DNA of 35,912 nt from the NCBI GenBank assembly GCA_023666975.1, contig JAMPAW010000022.1, positions 1 to 35,912 of the forward strand, written 5' to 3'. Shown in pieces: positions 24,189-32,982 of the stretch. The stretch comes from Clostridium sp. GTDB lineage: Bacteria > Bacillota_A > Clostridia > Lachnospirales > Lachnospiraceae. Made by a program: the position numbers and the translations under genes. The notes under the pieces are model-generated. The model did no database searches. It saw only the letters and a program-made list of their open reading frames with translations, and had not been told where the DNA came from. Numbering within the stretch: position 1 is the first letter of the stretch; each line of letters starts with the position of its first letter.

Positions 24189-26522
24189 GTTAATATAAAA
24201 CTCCTCCGTGCGGATTACAATGTCCTGATATTTTTTATTACCAGGGTGTAAGACAACCTCATCTTCCCCAGCATAATGAAACTGTTTTACCGTGGCTTCG
24301 TTCGTTGCCATATTTCCCGCAACAATAATGTTTCCTTCATTTGCAAAAGATTGTTTCTTTACAACAATCCTATCTCCATCAAGAATATTAAAATCAATCA
24401 TACTATCGCCTGATACTTCCAATATAAACTTCATATCCGGATTATTGACCACCTCTAGCGGAACGATTTCCTCTTTCCCATGTTCCACATTTACATACTT
24501 AAGATTTCCCGCTGCAACACTGCCTTTGACAGGCAGATAAGTATAGTCCAGCTCTTCATTATCCGCAATATCATATAAACAGACTTCTTTATCCGTACTT
24601 TGACGGTATTTCCATTCTCTCCCATGCACAAAATCATAATAGAGGAAATTCTCGCCTTCATTTTCTTCCCCGTTATAAACTGGTATATCCTTACATTCAA
24701 CATACTTCCCATCTACATACTGTTTTACCACCTGTTTCCTGCCATCTGTTACTACAATATACCTTGCCGCATTTCCCGGTACTATATAACATTTAACCTG
24801 CTTCAATGCCTCCATAATATCCTCACCCGGTTTTTTGGTTTCTACATAGATAAATGGTCTTTCCTTTTCATCATCTTCATATACTGCTATATCTACAAAA
24901 AATGTTCTGCTTCCACACTTTACACAAGCCTCTGGCTGCATACGGTGAACCGCATATCCATATCGGGTCTGCAACTGATTCATATACCACTGTCTGACTT
25001 TTTCCTCCTCATTGCTGACCGTTTTCTCTATCCTGTCAAAAAACTGATAATTTTCTACCGGAATATCGAAATATTCCTCCTTCTCATCATCTGTCAACTG
25101 CAGATAATTCTGATTGATTTCACGAATAAACGGCGATGCCTGACTGCTGCTTGTCAGATAGAGCATTTCCTTTGCCCTCGTCATTCCAACGTATAACAGC
25201 TTTCTCTCTACATCTAATACTTCCTGTGAAAACGGCAAAATTCCTTCGTTTATTCCTGCAATAAATACTACAGATGCCTCCAGTCCCTTAATCGAATGTA
25301 AGGTAAACAACTTAACCTTATCCACATAAAATGTTTTTGCGCCTGATTCTTCTATCTCTTTGGTCAGCTCTGCATCAACTCCATGTTTTAGAAAATGGGT
25401 TTTCAAATTCTTTAGGTATGCTTTATTTTTTGCCACGACAACAATATCACTCAGCGGATACCGGATAGCACATTTTTTAATCTCGTTTGTAATATATTCA
25501 AACTCTTTGTTCACATTTTCAAAATGACGGTATCTCGGCTTTGCCCCATTCCGTTCTATCGATTCCGGTTCTACATAATCACTGCTGCTTTTTAAATCTT
25601 TGTCATGATTAATCAGGGAATAGGCCGCTAAAGCAATCTCTTTCGTTGTTCTATAATTTTTTGATAACACATTTGACTTACCGGACATATCAAACCCAAT
25701 ACTTTTGAAGCTCTGCCTGGAAAGCCATGATTGTGTATATATGCTCTGTGCAACATCTGTGATAAAAACAATATTACTATTGGCAGAATCTACATACATA
25801 TTGCGAATGATTTCCAATTGAACGCGTGATAAATCCTGACTTTCATCTACAATAATATAACGATATTTCGGCGGGGTTATTTCACCCTCCCGTATTTTCA
25901 TCAGCGCACGAAGCGCTCTGGTTTCAAAATCTGTCAAGTTGTCATCTTTTAACAGCTTTTGATATACCTCAAAAACATCAAAAATAGCTGCCCGGTTTTC
26001 TGACTGTTTTGCAAGACGAATACGGCTCTCACCAATACTGCTGCGGCCTAAGCGGTCTACATTCATATACTCCTCTTTCGTCAGATACATGCAGCTCTTT
26101 ATCCAGCTGGTCTCCTCCAGCAAAAATTGTACGTTCATCTCCTGAACCATGGCATTATTCGGATATTTCTGCTTTACCCTCTTTATCGCCAGCTGCATTT
26201 TTCCTCTCTGCGCATTTGCACTTGCAATCTTATATGGTTCACCAGACACCATGGAACAGATAAGGCTGTCTATCGTGCGAATCTGTACTTTCTTTTTATC
26301 AAGGCAGACACCATACTCTTGACAAAGGTATTCCATATAATCAATTAAGGTTTTGTTGTATGTAACGACCAATACCCTTTCATTTTGCAGGTTCTCCTGC
26401 TGCATTGCAATCAATCGAAAAAGCGCCACTGTCGTCTTACCACTTCCAGCAACTCCTTTAATTAAACTTTGTCCCGTCATTTTACTGTTAATAATTCGTA
26501 TTTGGTCCACACTGAAATCCAT
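24156..26522 (-). CDS. UvrD-type helicase / PD-(D/E)xK nuclease / LexA-like protease fusion
   Basis: 788-residue three-part protein. (1) Superfamily 1 helicase, about 1-500: Walker [10 protein letters not shown] (23-31), IIVDESQD (223-230), [14 protein letters not shown] (407-420), motif [13 protein letters not shown] (444-454). (2) About 510-620, a domain like the N-terminal nuclease of type I restriction HsdR: D544 in FVDIAVY and E561-T-K563 in IYVETKKPG make a D...ExK site. (3) About 660-788, a LexA/UmuD-type S24 domain: cleavage site VAAG (A671-G672), catalytic S707 in SGDSM and K746 in ATVKQF, with spacings close to LexA. The LexA helix-turn-helix is absent. RecA-stimulated self-cleavage would split the helicase-nuclease from its tail; that activation model is inference. 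Own promoter at 26609-26638; GGGAG before the ATG. Confidence 0.88.
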   Translation of the reverse strand: MDFSVDQIRIINSKMTGQSLIKGVAGSGKTTVALFRLIAMQQENLQNERVLVVTYNKTLIDYMEYLCQEYGVCLDKKKVQIRTIDSLICSMVSGEPYKIASANAQRGKMQLAIKRVKQKYPNNAMVQEMNVQFLLEETSWIKSCMYLTKEEYMNVDRLGRSSIGESRIRLAKQSENRAAIFDVFEVYQKLLKDDNLTDFETRALRALMKIREGEITPPKYRYIIVDESQDLSRVQLEIIRNMYVDSANSNIVFITDVAQSIYTQSWLSRQSFKSIGFDMSGKSNVLSKNYRTTKEIALAAYSLINHDKDLKSSSDYVEPESIERNGAKPRYRHFENVNKEFEYITNEIKKCAIRYPLSDIVVVAKNKAYLKNLKTHFLKHGVDAELTKEIEESGAKTFYVDKVKLFTLHSIKGLEASVVFIAGINEGILPFSQEVLDVERKLLYVGMTRAKEMLYLTSSSQASPFIREINQNYLQLTDDEKEEYFDIPVENYQFFDRIEKTVSNEEEKVRQWYMNQLQTRYGYAVHRMQPEACVKCGSRTFFVDIAVYEDDEKERPFIYVETKKPGEDIMEALKQVKCYIVPGNAARYIVVTDGRKQVVKQYVDGKYVECKDIPVYNGEENEGENFLYYDFVHGREWKYRQSTDKEVCLYDIADNEELDYTYLPVKGSVAAGNLKYVNVEHGKEEIVPLEVVNNPDMKFILEVSGDSMIDFNILDGDRIVVKKQSFANEGNIIVAGNMATNEATVKQFHYAGEDEVVLHPGNKKYQDIVIRTEEFYINGIVIGVIRKG

Positions 26523-26847
26523 CTTTATCTCCCTTTGTTTATTTTATCTACATAAATAAAAGCGCATTTCTAATTGCCGATTTTAAATAAAAATAGTACA
26601 TCTGTCAGATTATAATTTAAGTACCATTGTCCTGTAAAAGAATTATACTCCAACTGTTCTCACTATTCAATCAAAAAGTAAATTTCGTCAGTTCCTATTA
26701 TTATGCTCAACACCCCAGCATTTCGTCAGAAAAACTTAAGATTTTTTAAGACTTTCTTTATTGATATTTGTCCACAGTTATGTTAGCTTGTGTTTTGTAC
26801 CTGATCATACTGCAAAATTTTGTCCTACAGCATGGAGATGACAGAAT
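26523..26847. other. Divergent promoter region, helicase fusion / dlt-like operon
   Basis: 325 bases. The minus-strand helicase promoter is TTTACA (26638-26633), 18 bases, TATAAT (26614-26609). No consensus LexA box (GAAC-N4-GTTC) is seen near it. Towards the dlt-like operon are two direct TTAAGA repeats (26736-26741 and 26746-26751, 10-base period) and a repeated ATTTCGTCAG near 26682 and 26719. A sigma-A promoter for the right-hand operon was not clear; TTGATA near 26761 is a possible -35. Confidence 0.5.
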
Positions 26848-28383
26848 ATGAATAACGTATTGGAATATTTAGAAACAAGTGCCCGGATATTTCCCGATAA
26901 AATTGCGGTTAAAGATAACCTGACCGCCTGTACTTATCGTGAACTGCTGGCTGATGCCAGACAAATTGGCGCACTGCTGGCTTCAAAAACATGCCCCAGA
27001 AAGCCGATTGCCGTTTTTATGGATAAAAGTGTCACCACGCTCAAAGTCTTTATGGGAATCCTGTATGCCGGCTGCTTTTACGTGCTGATTGACCCGTCTT
27101 TTCCGGCAGAAAGAATCCGACAGCTTCTCAATATTCTTACCGCTGATCTTGTGATAACTGACAGGGAGCAGACAGATGTCCTTACCCGTGCCGGATATCA
27201 TCAGCAAGTCCTATATACTGATGACCTTCCATGCCATACGGACAGTACAGGCGACTGCACCCTGCTTATGCAGATTCGTCAATCCCTGATGGATACCGAT
27301 CCTGTCTACTGTAATTTCACTTCCGGCTCTACCGGAACGCCTAAAGGGGTCCTCGTCAGCCACCGTTCTGTAATTGACTTTATTGAACAGTTCACGGAAA
27401 CCTTTGGCATTACCCATGATGATATTCTCGGCAATCAGGCACCTTTTGATTTTGACGTTTCGGTAAAAGATATTTACAGCACATGGAAAACAGGCGCCAC
27501 CCTCATCATCATACCGCGGTCGTTTTTTATGTTTCCCAATGCTGTGACTGACATGCTCGATGAAAATAAAGTAACAACCTTGATTTGGGCAGTATCGGCT
27601 CTATGCCTGCTAAACCGTCTGCACGGCTTAAAACATAAAGTTCCTGCCTGTATCAACAAAATTATGTTTAGCGGAGAAATGATGCCGGTAAAACAGTTAA
27701 ATGCCTGGCGTTCATATTATCCCGAAGCAATGTTTGTCAACCTCTACGGGCCGACGGAAATCACCTGTAACTGCACCTACTATATTCTGGACAAAACGTT
27801 TTCGGAAAAAGATAAAATTCCTATCGGCAAAGCCTTTGGCAACGAACGGGTATTTTTACTGGACACCGGGGACAAAGAGATTACTGCGGACATGCCCGGT
27901 ACAACCGGTGAACTCTGCGTTGCCGGCACAACGCTTGCCCTTGGCTACTACCGTGACCGCGAAGCCACGGCAAAAGCATTTACACAGAATCCGCTGCAGC
28001 CCGCTTGGCACGAAACCATATACCGAACCGGCGATCTCGCCTATTACGGAACGGACCATATGCTCTATTTTGCCGGAAGAAAAGATTTCCAGATTAAACA
28101 TATGGGACACCGCATAGAGCTTGAGGAAATCGAACATGTACTGGGAAATGTGCATGGCGTAGAACATGCCTGCTGCTTTTTTGACGACACCAAAAATAAA
28201 ATCGTGGCCTTCTACTCAGGCACTAATGACCGCAAGCAGACACTTGACGAAATGCGGAAGAAAGTTCCAGAATATATGCTTCCGAACATTCTTCAGCGTA
28301 TAGAAAAACTTCCGCTCACCAAAAACGGCAAGACGGACCGGAAGCTTCTGAAAGAAATGTATGAAAACAAAACGAAAGGATAG
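26848..28383 (+). CDS. DltA-like amino-acid adenylating ligase
   Basis: 511-residue AMP-forming ligase that activates an amino acid and loads it on the carrier protein encoded two genes on. The P-loop is FTSGSTGTPKG (157-167), core A5 is NLYGPTEITCNCTYY, and the A8/A10 motifs are YRTGDLAYYG and NGKTDRK with the catalytic lysine. The FDFDVSVKDIY segment keeps the Asp that holds an alpha-amino group in amino-acid-activating domains. Length and architecture match DltA (D-alanine:carrier ligase), but the operon includes a decarboxylase that dlt operons lack, so the amino acid may not be D-Ala. First gene of the operon; ATG follows GGAGATGACAGAAT. Confidence 0.85.
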   Translation: MNNVLEYLETSARIFPDKIAVKDNLTACTYRELLADARQIGALLASKTCPRKPIAVFMDKSVTTLKVFMGILYAGCFYVLIDPSFPAERIRQLLNILTADLVITDREQTDVLTRAGYHQQVLYTDDLPCHTDSTGDCTLLMQIRQSLMDTDPVYCNFTSGSTGTPKGVLVSHRSVIDFIEQFTETFGITHDDILGNQAPFDFDVSVKDIYSTWKTGATLIIIPRSFFMFPNAVTDMLDENKVTTLIWAVSALCLLNRLHGLKHKVPACINKIMFSGEMMPVKQLNAWRSYYPEAMFVNLYGPTEITCNCTYYILDKTFSEKDKIPIGKAFGNERVFLLDTGDKEITADMPGTTGELCVAGTTLALGYYRDREATAKAFTQNPLQPAWHETIYRTGDLAYYGTDHMLYFAGRKDFQIKHMGHRIELEEIEHVLGNVHGVEHACCFFDDTKNKIVAFYSGTNDRKQTLDEMRKKVPEYMLPNILQRIEKLPLTKNGKTDRKLLKEMYENKTKG

Positions 28384-28387
28384 ATGT

Positions 28388-29578
28388 ATGCAGCAAAATA
28401 CCCTTCAGGCAATAGCCTCAACAGTTGAAACACCGACTTACCTATTCGATATTGACACTTTGTCCCGGCAGATTAAACAGCTACGGGAGCGGCTTCCACA
28501 GGGGACATCTCTCTGTTATGCCATGAAAGCCAACCCTTTTGTCGCCGGCAGAATTGCGGCAATGGTGGACAGGCTTGAGGTCTGTTCTCCCGGTGAATAT
28601 GAAATCTGTATCCGCGAGCAGATAAATCCGGAAAAAATTGTGGTATCCGGCGTAAACAAAACCTCGGAGTCTATGGAAAGAATACTCTCCTACAGTTGTG
28701 GAGCCGGCATCTATACAATTGAATCCGAACTTCACTACCAGATATTAAAACAGTTTGCCGACCAAATGGGCAAAAGATTCAAGGTATTGCTCAGACTTTC
28801 CAGCGGTAACCAGTTCGGTATGGACGAGACTACATTAGAACGACTGCTTGCCGTCATACAGTCTGACAATCTCATGGATATAACGGGAATCCACTATTAT
28901 TCCGGTACACAAAAGAAAATGTCACGGATAGAAAATGAATTGCAGCAGCTTAATTCGTACTGTACCGCTCTTAAGCAGCGCTATGGCCTTAACCGTCTGG
29001 AGTTGGAATACGGTCCCGGTCTTATGGTCTCTTATTTTGAAGGCGACGAAGCCGACGACCCGGAAACTCAGCTCGATACCTTAAACAGCCTGTTATCTGC
29101 CATAGATTCATACGACTGTATCTGCGTAGAACTCGGACGGTTCTTGACCTCAGACTGCGGCTATTACATGACACGGATAATGGATATCAAGCATACCAGC
29201 AATAGCAGCTTTATCATTGTGGACGGCGGTATTCACCAGATCAGCTACTACGGTCAGATGCTGGGCATGAAAAAGCCGTATCTGGAGAGGATAACAATGT
29301 CGGATTCCGCTTCTGCCTCAAGCGGTAAATGGACAATCTGCGGCTCGCTTTGCACAGTAAATGATATCCTTGTCCGCCAGATTGAATTAAATGATATCCA
29401 TATTGGTGATATCCTTTTATTCAAGCGATGCGGCGCCTATTCGGTAACGGAAGGCATGTCACTGTTTTTAAGCCGTGAACTCCCGCAAGTGCTCTTAATC
29501 GACCTTGACGGAACAGTTCATCTCATCAGGAAAAAATTTGAAACCAATCAGTTAAACGGAAGAATGGAGGAACAATAG
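28388..29578 (+). CDS. Group IV PLP-dependent decarboxylase (LysA/BtrK-like)
   Basis: 396-residue fold-III PLP enzyme of the Orn/DAP/Arg decarboxylase 2 family. PLP lysine is K47 in LCYAMKANP; the phosphate-binding turn is ELEYGPGLMV; the active-site loop CGSLCTVNDIL contains the C-x-x-x-D pattern used across the family. The segment GIHYYSGTQKK replaces the LysA GLHCHIGSQ form and resembles enzymes such as BtrK that decarboxylate an amino acid bound to a carrier protein. Substrate unknown. It starts at the ATG 4 bases past the ligase stop with AAAGGA in front. Lysine synthesis LysA is unlikely, given the operon. Confidence 0.85.
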   Translation: MQQNTLQAIASTVETPTYLFDIDTLSRQIKQLRERLPQGTSLCYAMKANPFVAGRIAAMVDRLEVCSPGEYEICIREQINPEKIVVSGVNKTSESMERILSYSCGAGIYTIESELHYQILKQFADQMGKRFKVLLRLSSGNQFGMDETTLERLLAVIQSDNLMDITGIHYYSGTQKKMSRIENELQQLNSYCTALKQRYGLNRLELEYGPGLMVSYFEGDEADDPETQLDTLNSLLSAIDSYDCICVELGRFLTSDCGYYMTRIMDIKHTSNSSFIIVDGGIHQISYYGQMLGMKKPYLERITMSDSASASSGKWTICGSLCTVNDILVRQIELNDIHIGDILLFKRCGAYSVTEGMSLFLSRELPQVLLIDLDGTVHLIRKKFETNQLNGRMEEQ

Positions 29579-29579
29579 C

Positions 29580-29810
29580 ATGGAAACATTAATCGAGATT
29601 TTAGAGGAACTTTTACCGGGAGAGGACGTCAAAAACTGCACTACGCTGATTGACGACCATATTTTAAATTCCTTTGGTATTCTATCACTTGTATCAGAGA
29701 TTGAAGACGCATTTGATGTTGAAGTGTCACCGGCGGAACTGACTCCCGATAACTTTAACTCGGCAGCCAAGCTTTATGACATGATTTGCCGGCTAAAGGA
29801 GGAGAACTAG
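29580..29810 (+). CDS. DltC-like acyl/aminoacyl carrier protein
   Basis: 76-residue carrier protein, the normal size. The phosphopantetheine serine is S31 in HILNSFGILSLVSEIE, which has the DltC-style (N/D)SFG around the attachment site rather than the DSL of fatty-acid carriers. It is very acidic. It would shuttle an aminoacyl thioester from the ligase to the membrane acyltransferase downstream. The start overlaps the decarboxylase stop region closely and GGAGG lies in front. Confidence 0.88.
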   Translation: METLIEILEELLPGEDVKNCTTLIDDHILNSFGILSLVSEIEDAFDVEVSPAELTPDNFNSAAKLYDMICRLKEEN

Positions 29811-29811
29811 A

Positions 29812-31302
29812 TTGGAGTACCATTTACTGACCTACAGTCTGTTTTTTCTGCCTCTCACTGCTGCCTTATATCAGGCTGCTCCGGCACGAATCCGCTGGCT
29901 GATTCTGCTTGCTGCCGATTATGTTTTTTTCTGGCTGATTAGCAAATGGCTGATTATCTATCTGCTCATCGCCACGCTTGTCACCTACGGAACGGGGCGC
30001 GGCATCGCTTATACCGTTGAGTACTCTTCGGTTAAAGGCAAAATACTGACCCGGAAAAAGCGGCGGGTGCTCGCTTTAGGCATAGCAGGCACACTGGGAA
30101 TGCTGATCGTCTTTAAATATTTAAAAATATTCGGTCTTTCCCTCGCCGCACCAATCGGCATCTCCTATTATACGCTGCAGACCATATCCTATATGACGGA
30201 CGTGTACCGGGGAACCGTCAAAGCAGATGCAAATCCTGCCAAAGTTGCCCTCTACCTGAGCTTCTTTCCCCAGATTATGGAGGGTCCTATCAGCAGATAT
30301 TCCGAGACGGCTGACTCGCTGTTTGCCGGCAAAGATATCCGCTACGACAATCTCGTATCCGGTTATCAGCGAATTTTATGGGGTCTTTTTAAAAAAATGG
30401 TGGTTGCCGACAGACTGGCACCGGTGGTATTTAAAATATTCGGTGATTATAAACGATATGACGGTTCCGCAATTGCCGTCGCCGTTGTCTGCTATACGAT
30501 TCAGCTTTACACAGAGTTTTCCGGCTGTATGGACATTATTCTGGGAAGTGGTGAGATTTTCGGCATAAGGCTGCCCGAAAATTTCCGCCAGCCTTTCTTT
30601 GCCAAAAACGCTTCCGACTTCTGGCGCCGGTGGCACATCACACTGGGTACATGGCTAAAGGATTATGTATTTTATCCGCTGTCGCTTGCAAAGCCGGTGA
30701 AAAACCTTGCCAAAAAGGTAAAAGGTATTTTCGGAATCGGCGTCAGCAAGTTTATCGCCCCCACCACTGCCTTGTTTTTTGTATGGCTTTCCAACGGAAT
30801 CTGGCATGGTGCCGGCTGGACTTACCTGTTTTACGGCATGTACTATTTTGTGTTGATTTTCATTGAAACCATCACTGAAGAACCGTTGTCCCGTTTTATT
30901 GAACGCAGGCATATCCAGACACAAAAACCATTTTGGCGGGTGCTTACCGGAATAAAACTTTTTCTTATTGTCAATCTCGGAGAAATGTTTTTCCGTGCGC
31001 CAACGGTTGCTCAGGGTTTTGGCATGCTTCGCAAAATCTGTACCAGCTTTCATCCCGCTGTGCTCAGGGAAATGGATTTCGGTCTGGACAACTACGATAT
31101 TATCCTCTCCGCAGTCGGGATATTTATTGTTTTTGTTGTCGACATTTTACACGAAAAAGGCATTTCCATTCGCGAAAAAACGGCTTCGCTAAAGATGCCG
31201 CTTCGCTGGAGTTTCTGGTATGCAATGATTCTTTTCATTATCGTATTTGGTGCTTATGGTGCCGGCTATACGTTTGTGGATATGATATACGCCGCTTATT
31301 AA
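29812..31302 (+). CDS. DltB-like MBOAT acyltransferase
   Basis: 496-residue membrane-bound O-acyltransferase with about ten or more hydrophobic spans. The MBOAT histidine is H332 in SNGIWHGAGWTYLFYG and the accessory motif is DFWRRWHITLGTWLKDYV (H275). By analogy with DltB it takes an acyl group from the carrier protein and passes it across the membrane to a surface polymer. A TTG start at 29812 is used, 9 bases after GGAGG. Part of the five-gene operon. Confidence 0.9.
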   Translation: MEYHLLTYSLFFLPLTAALYQAAPARIRWLILLAADYVFFWLISKWLIIYLLIATLVTYGTGRGIAYTVEYSSVKGKILTRKKRRVLALGIAGTLGMLIVFKYLKIFGLSLAAPIGISYYTLQTISYMTDVYRGTVKADANPAKVALYLSFFPQIMEGPISRYSETADSLFAGKDIRYDNLVSGYQRILWGLFKKMVVADRLAPVVFKIFGDYKRYDGSAIAVAVVCYTIQLYTEFSGCMDIILGSGEIFGIRLPENFRQPFFAKNASDFWRRWHITLGTWLKDYVFYPLSLAKPVKNLAKKVKGIFGIGVSKFIAPTTALFFVWLSNGIWHGAGWTYLFYGMYYFVLIFIETITEEPLSRFIERRHIQTQKPFWRVLTGIKLFLIVNLGEMFFRAPTVAQGFGMLRKICTSFHPAVLREMDFGLDNYDIILSAVGIFIVFVVDILHEKGISIREKTASLKMPLRWSFWYAMILFIIVFGAYGAGYTFVDMIYAAY

Positions 31303-31318
31303 CAGGGAGGGAATAGTA

Positions 31319-32215
31319 TTGAAAATTAATCGACATTTATTAAAATCCATAGGGTTTCTAACCGGACTGGTCCTATTACTTATATTGATATCCTTCTTTT
31401 TCCGCCGCAGGGATAACCTATATGTATACGACTCACTCTCTGTCAATGTAAAAACTGCGGATATCCAGGCAGAACCGGACAACAGCTTAGAAGTGCTTTT
31501 CTTCGGGGACAGTGAAAGCTATGCCAGCTTTTATCCCCAGTATCTTCTATCGGAATACGGTTATCACTCCTTTGTCTGCGGCACGGCAGCACAAAAAATT
31601 TGTGATTCCTATGCCATTTTAAAAAATGCCTTTGAGACACAATCACCAAAAGTTATTGTCATGGAAACGAACTGCCTGTACCGTGAACTAAAATCAAAAG
31701 AAGACAGTCCCGACATAGTAATGAACTGCCTGGCCGACAATCTTCCTGTATTTGCCTACCACTCTGATTGGAAAATGGCGGCAAGAAAACTGCTGCCAAA
31801 AAGCCGCGATGTAAAGCGCAGAAAAAGAAAAGGCTTTATCGTCAGAAAAAGTGTAATTTCCTATAAAGGCGGCAAATATATGCACAAGACCGAGAAGCAA
31901 CTCGCTATCGACGAGGAAATTGCCTCCTATCTGGAACAGATTGCCGCATTATGTGAGGAGCAGAATGCCACCCTTCTTCTGGTAAGCACTCCTTCTCCCA
32001 AAAATTGGAACTACAAAAAGCATAATGGTACAAAAGCATGGGCTGATTCCCATGGCATCGACTTTGTCGACTTAAACCTCGACGACGGCATCAATATTGA
32101 CTGGCAGACCGACACCAAGGACGGCGGCGATCATTTAAACATTTCCGGTGCCAAAAAAGTAACCGCCTTTATGGGGGAATATTTCCGCGCACACTACCCA
32201 ATGACCGCTCCGTGA
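31319..32215 (+). CDS. DltD-like / SGNH-hydrolase-like surface protein
   Basis: 298 residues with one N-terminal membrane anchor (about 11-28, LVLLLILISFFF) and an extracellular domain. Block I GDSESYAS has the nucleophile-position Ser65, and the late GGDHLNISGAKKV supplies the His of an SGNH-type site. Proteins like this, including DltD and AlgJ/X, usually work with an MBOAT partner in loading an acyl or amino group on a surface polymer. TTG start 7 bases after AGGGAGG. Last gene of the operon; it converges with the XRE-like gene 32 bases later. Confidence 0.82.
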   Translation: MKINRHLLKSIGFLTGLVLLLILISFFFRRRDNLYVYDSLSVNVKTADIQAEPDNSLEVLFFGDSESYASFYPQYLLSEYGYHSFVCGTAAQKICDSYAILKNAFETQSPKVIVMETNCLYRELKSKEDSPDIVMNCLADNLPVFAYHSDWKMAARKLLPKSRDVKRRKRKGFIVRKSVISYKGGKYMHKTEKQLAIDEEIASYLEQIAALCEEQNATLLLVSTPSPKNWNYKKHNGTKAWADSHGIDFVDLNLDDGINIDWQTDTKDGGDHLNISGAKKVTAFMGEYFRAHYPMTAP

Positions 32216-32247
32216 TTCCGCCTCTGCCTATCCGGTAATATCCCCTC

Positions 32248-32739
32248 CTACATACCCCATTTATCCAGGTTCTTCTTTGCCCAAAGCTCCAACGACTGCG
32301 CCATTTCCGAAATCTCCGACAACACATTGAGAATTTTCTTAAATTCTTCCCGTTCCGAATCATCAATTAATCCGTCCTCGGATATGTCAATCAGCGAATC
32401 TTTCAACTCTGACACATCATTCAATGCCCCAAGCGTGTTCAAGATCAGCCGGTCAAGGTTTTTTACTTCGACTTTTTTGGTTGTTATACTTCCCAGCGGG
32501 CATAGCATGGTACAATACTGGTTGCACAGCTCCGGCTTCTCGTATGCCTGCGCAAGCAGCTTTACTTCCTCCTGATAGGGAATCACCTCCGACAGCTCGA
32601 TTCTTGCCAGTCTTGTCCGGTCAATTCCAATTAAATCGGAGGCCTTTTCCCTGCTGCTAAACTCCGGATTCCTCTCCATTGCCTCCACGCGCGCCTGGTA
32701 AAATATATTATCCGAAGCCTTCGTCGCCTTTCTTCCCAT
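32248..32739 (-). CDS. XRE-like helix-turn-helix regulator
   Basis: 163 residues. The N-terminal ~75 residues hold a helix-turn-helix (SSREKASDLIGIDRTRLARI, then PYQEEVKLLAQAYEKPELCN) of the XRE type, followed by a coiled region (about 90-160) rich in Leu, Glu and Asp. It includes three close cysteines (CNQYCTMLC, near 72-80), which might bind a metal or sense redox; this is speculative. AAGGAGG precedes the ATG. No target can be named. Confidence 0.75.
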   Translation of the reverse strand: MGRKATKASDNIFYQARVEAMERNPEFSSREKASDLIGIDRTRLARIELSEVIPYQEEVKLLAQAYEKPELCNQYCTMLCPLGSITTKKVEVKNLDRLILNTLGALNDVSELKDSLIDISEDGLIDDSEREEFKKILNVLSEISEMAQSLELWAKKNLDKWGM

Positions 32740-32929
32740 TCGCTACCTCCTTCGTAAGCCTCAACGATGAATTTTCCAAAATACCATAATCACTCTTATT
32801 ACTATATCAATTTATTGCCAATAATTACATCAAAAATCCCGCACTTTGCCAAATTCTATCGTGCGTAATCTGATACATTAGACGCAGGATTACACCATGA
32901 ACAAAAAATGTGTCCCGTCAGACAGAAAA
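32740..32929. other. AT-rich intergenic stretch upstream of the XRE-like gene
   Basis: Contains the presumed promoter of the XRE-like gene on the minus strand (TTGGCA near 32820 with AT-rich sequence after it), but no convincing pair of boxes, RNA gene or repeat was found. Confidence 0.35.
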
Positions 32930-32969
32930 AATCCACATCACTGCAAGCCCTCTTCAGTGATGTGGATTA
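32921..32969 (-). terminator. Terminator of the secreted protein gene
   Basis: ATCCACATCACTG (32931-32943) pairs with CAGTGATGTGGAT (32955-32967); on the minus strand a run of six T follows. The secreted protein gene ends 14 bases upstream. Confidence 0.9.
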
Positions 32970-32982
32970 AATAAACCATGTA

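Noticed and set aside
26523..26640. LexA box in front of the helicase-LexA fusion gene
   Set aside because: No GAAC-N4-GTTC-like site found near its promoter; damage control, if any, would be through self-cleavage.
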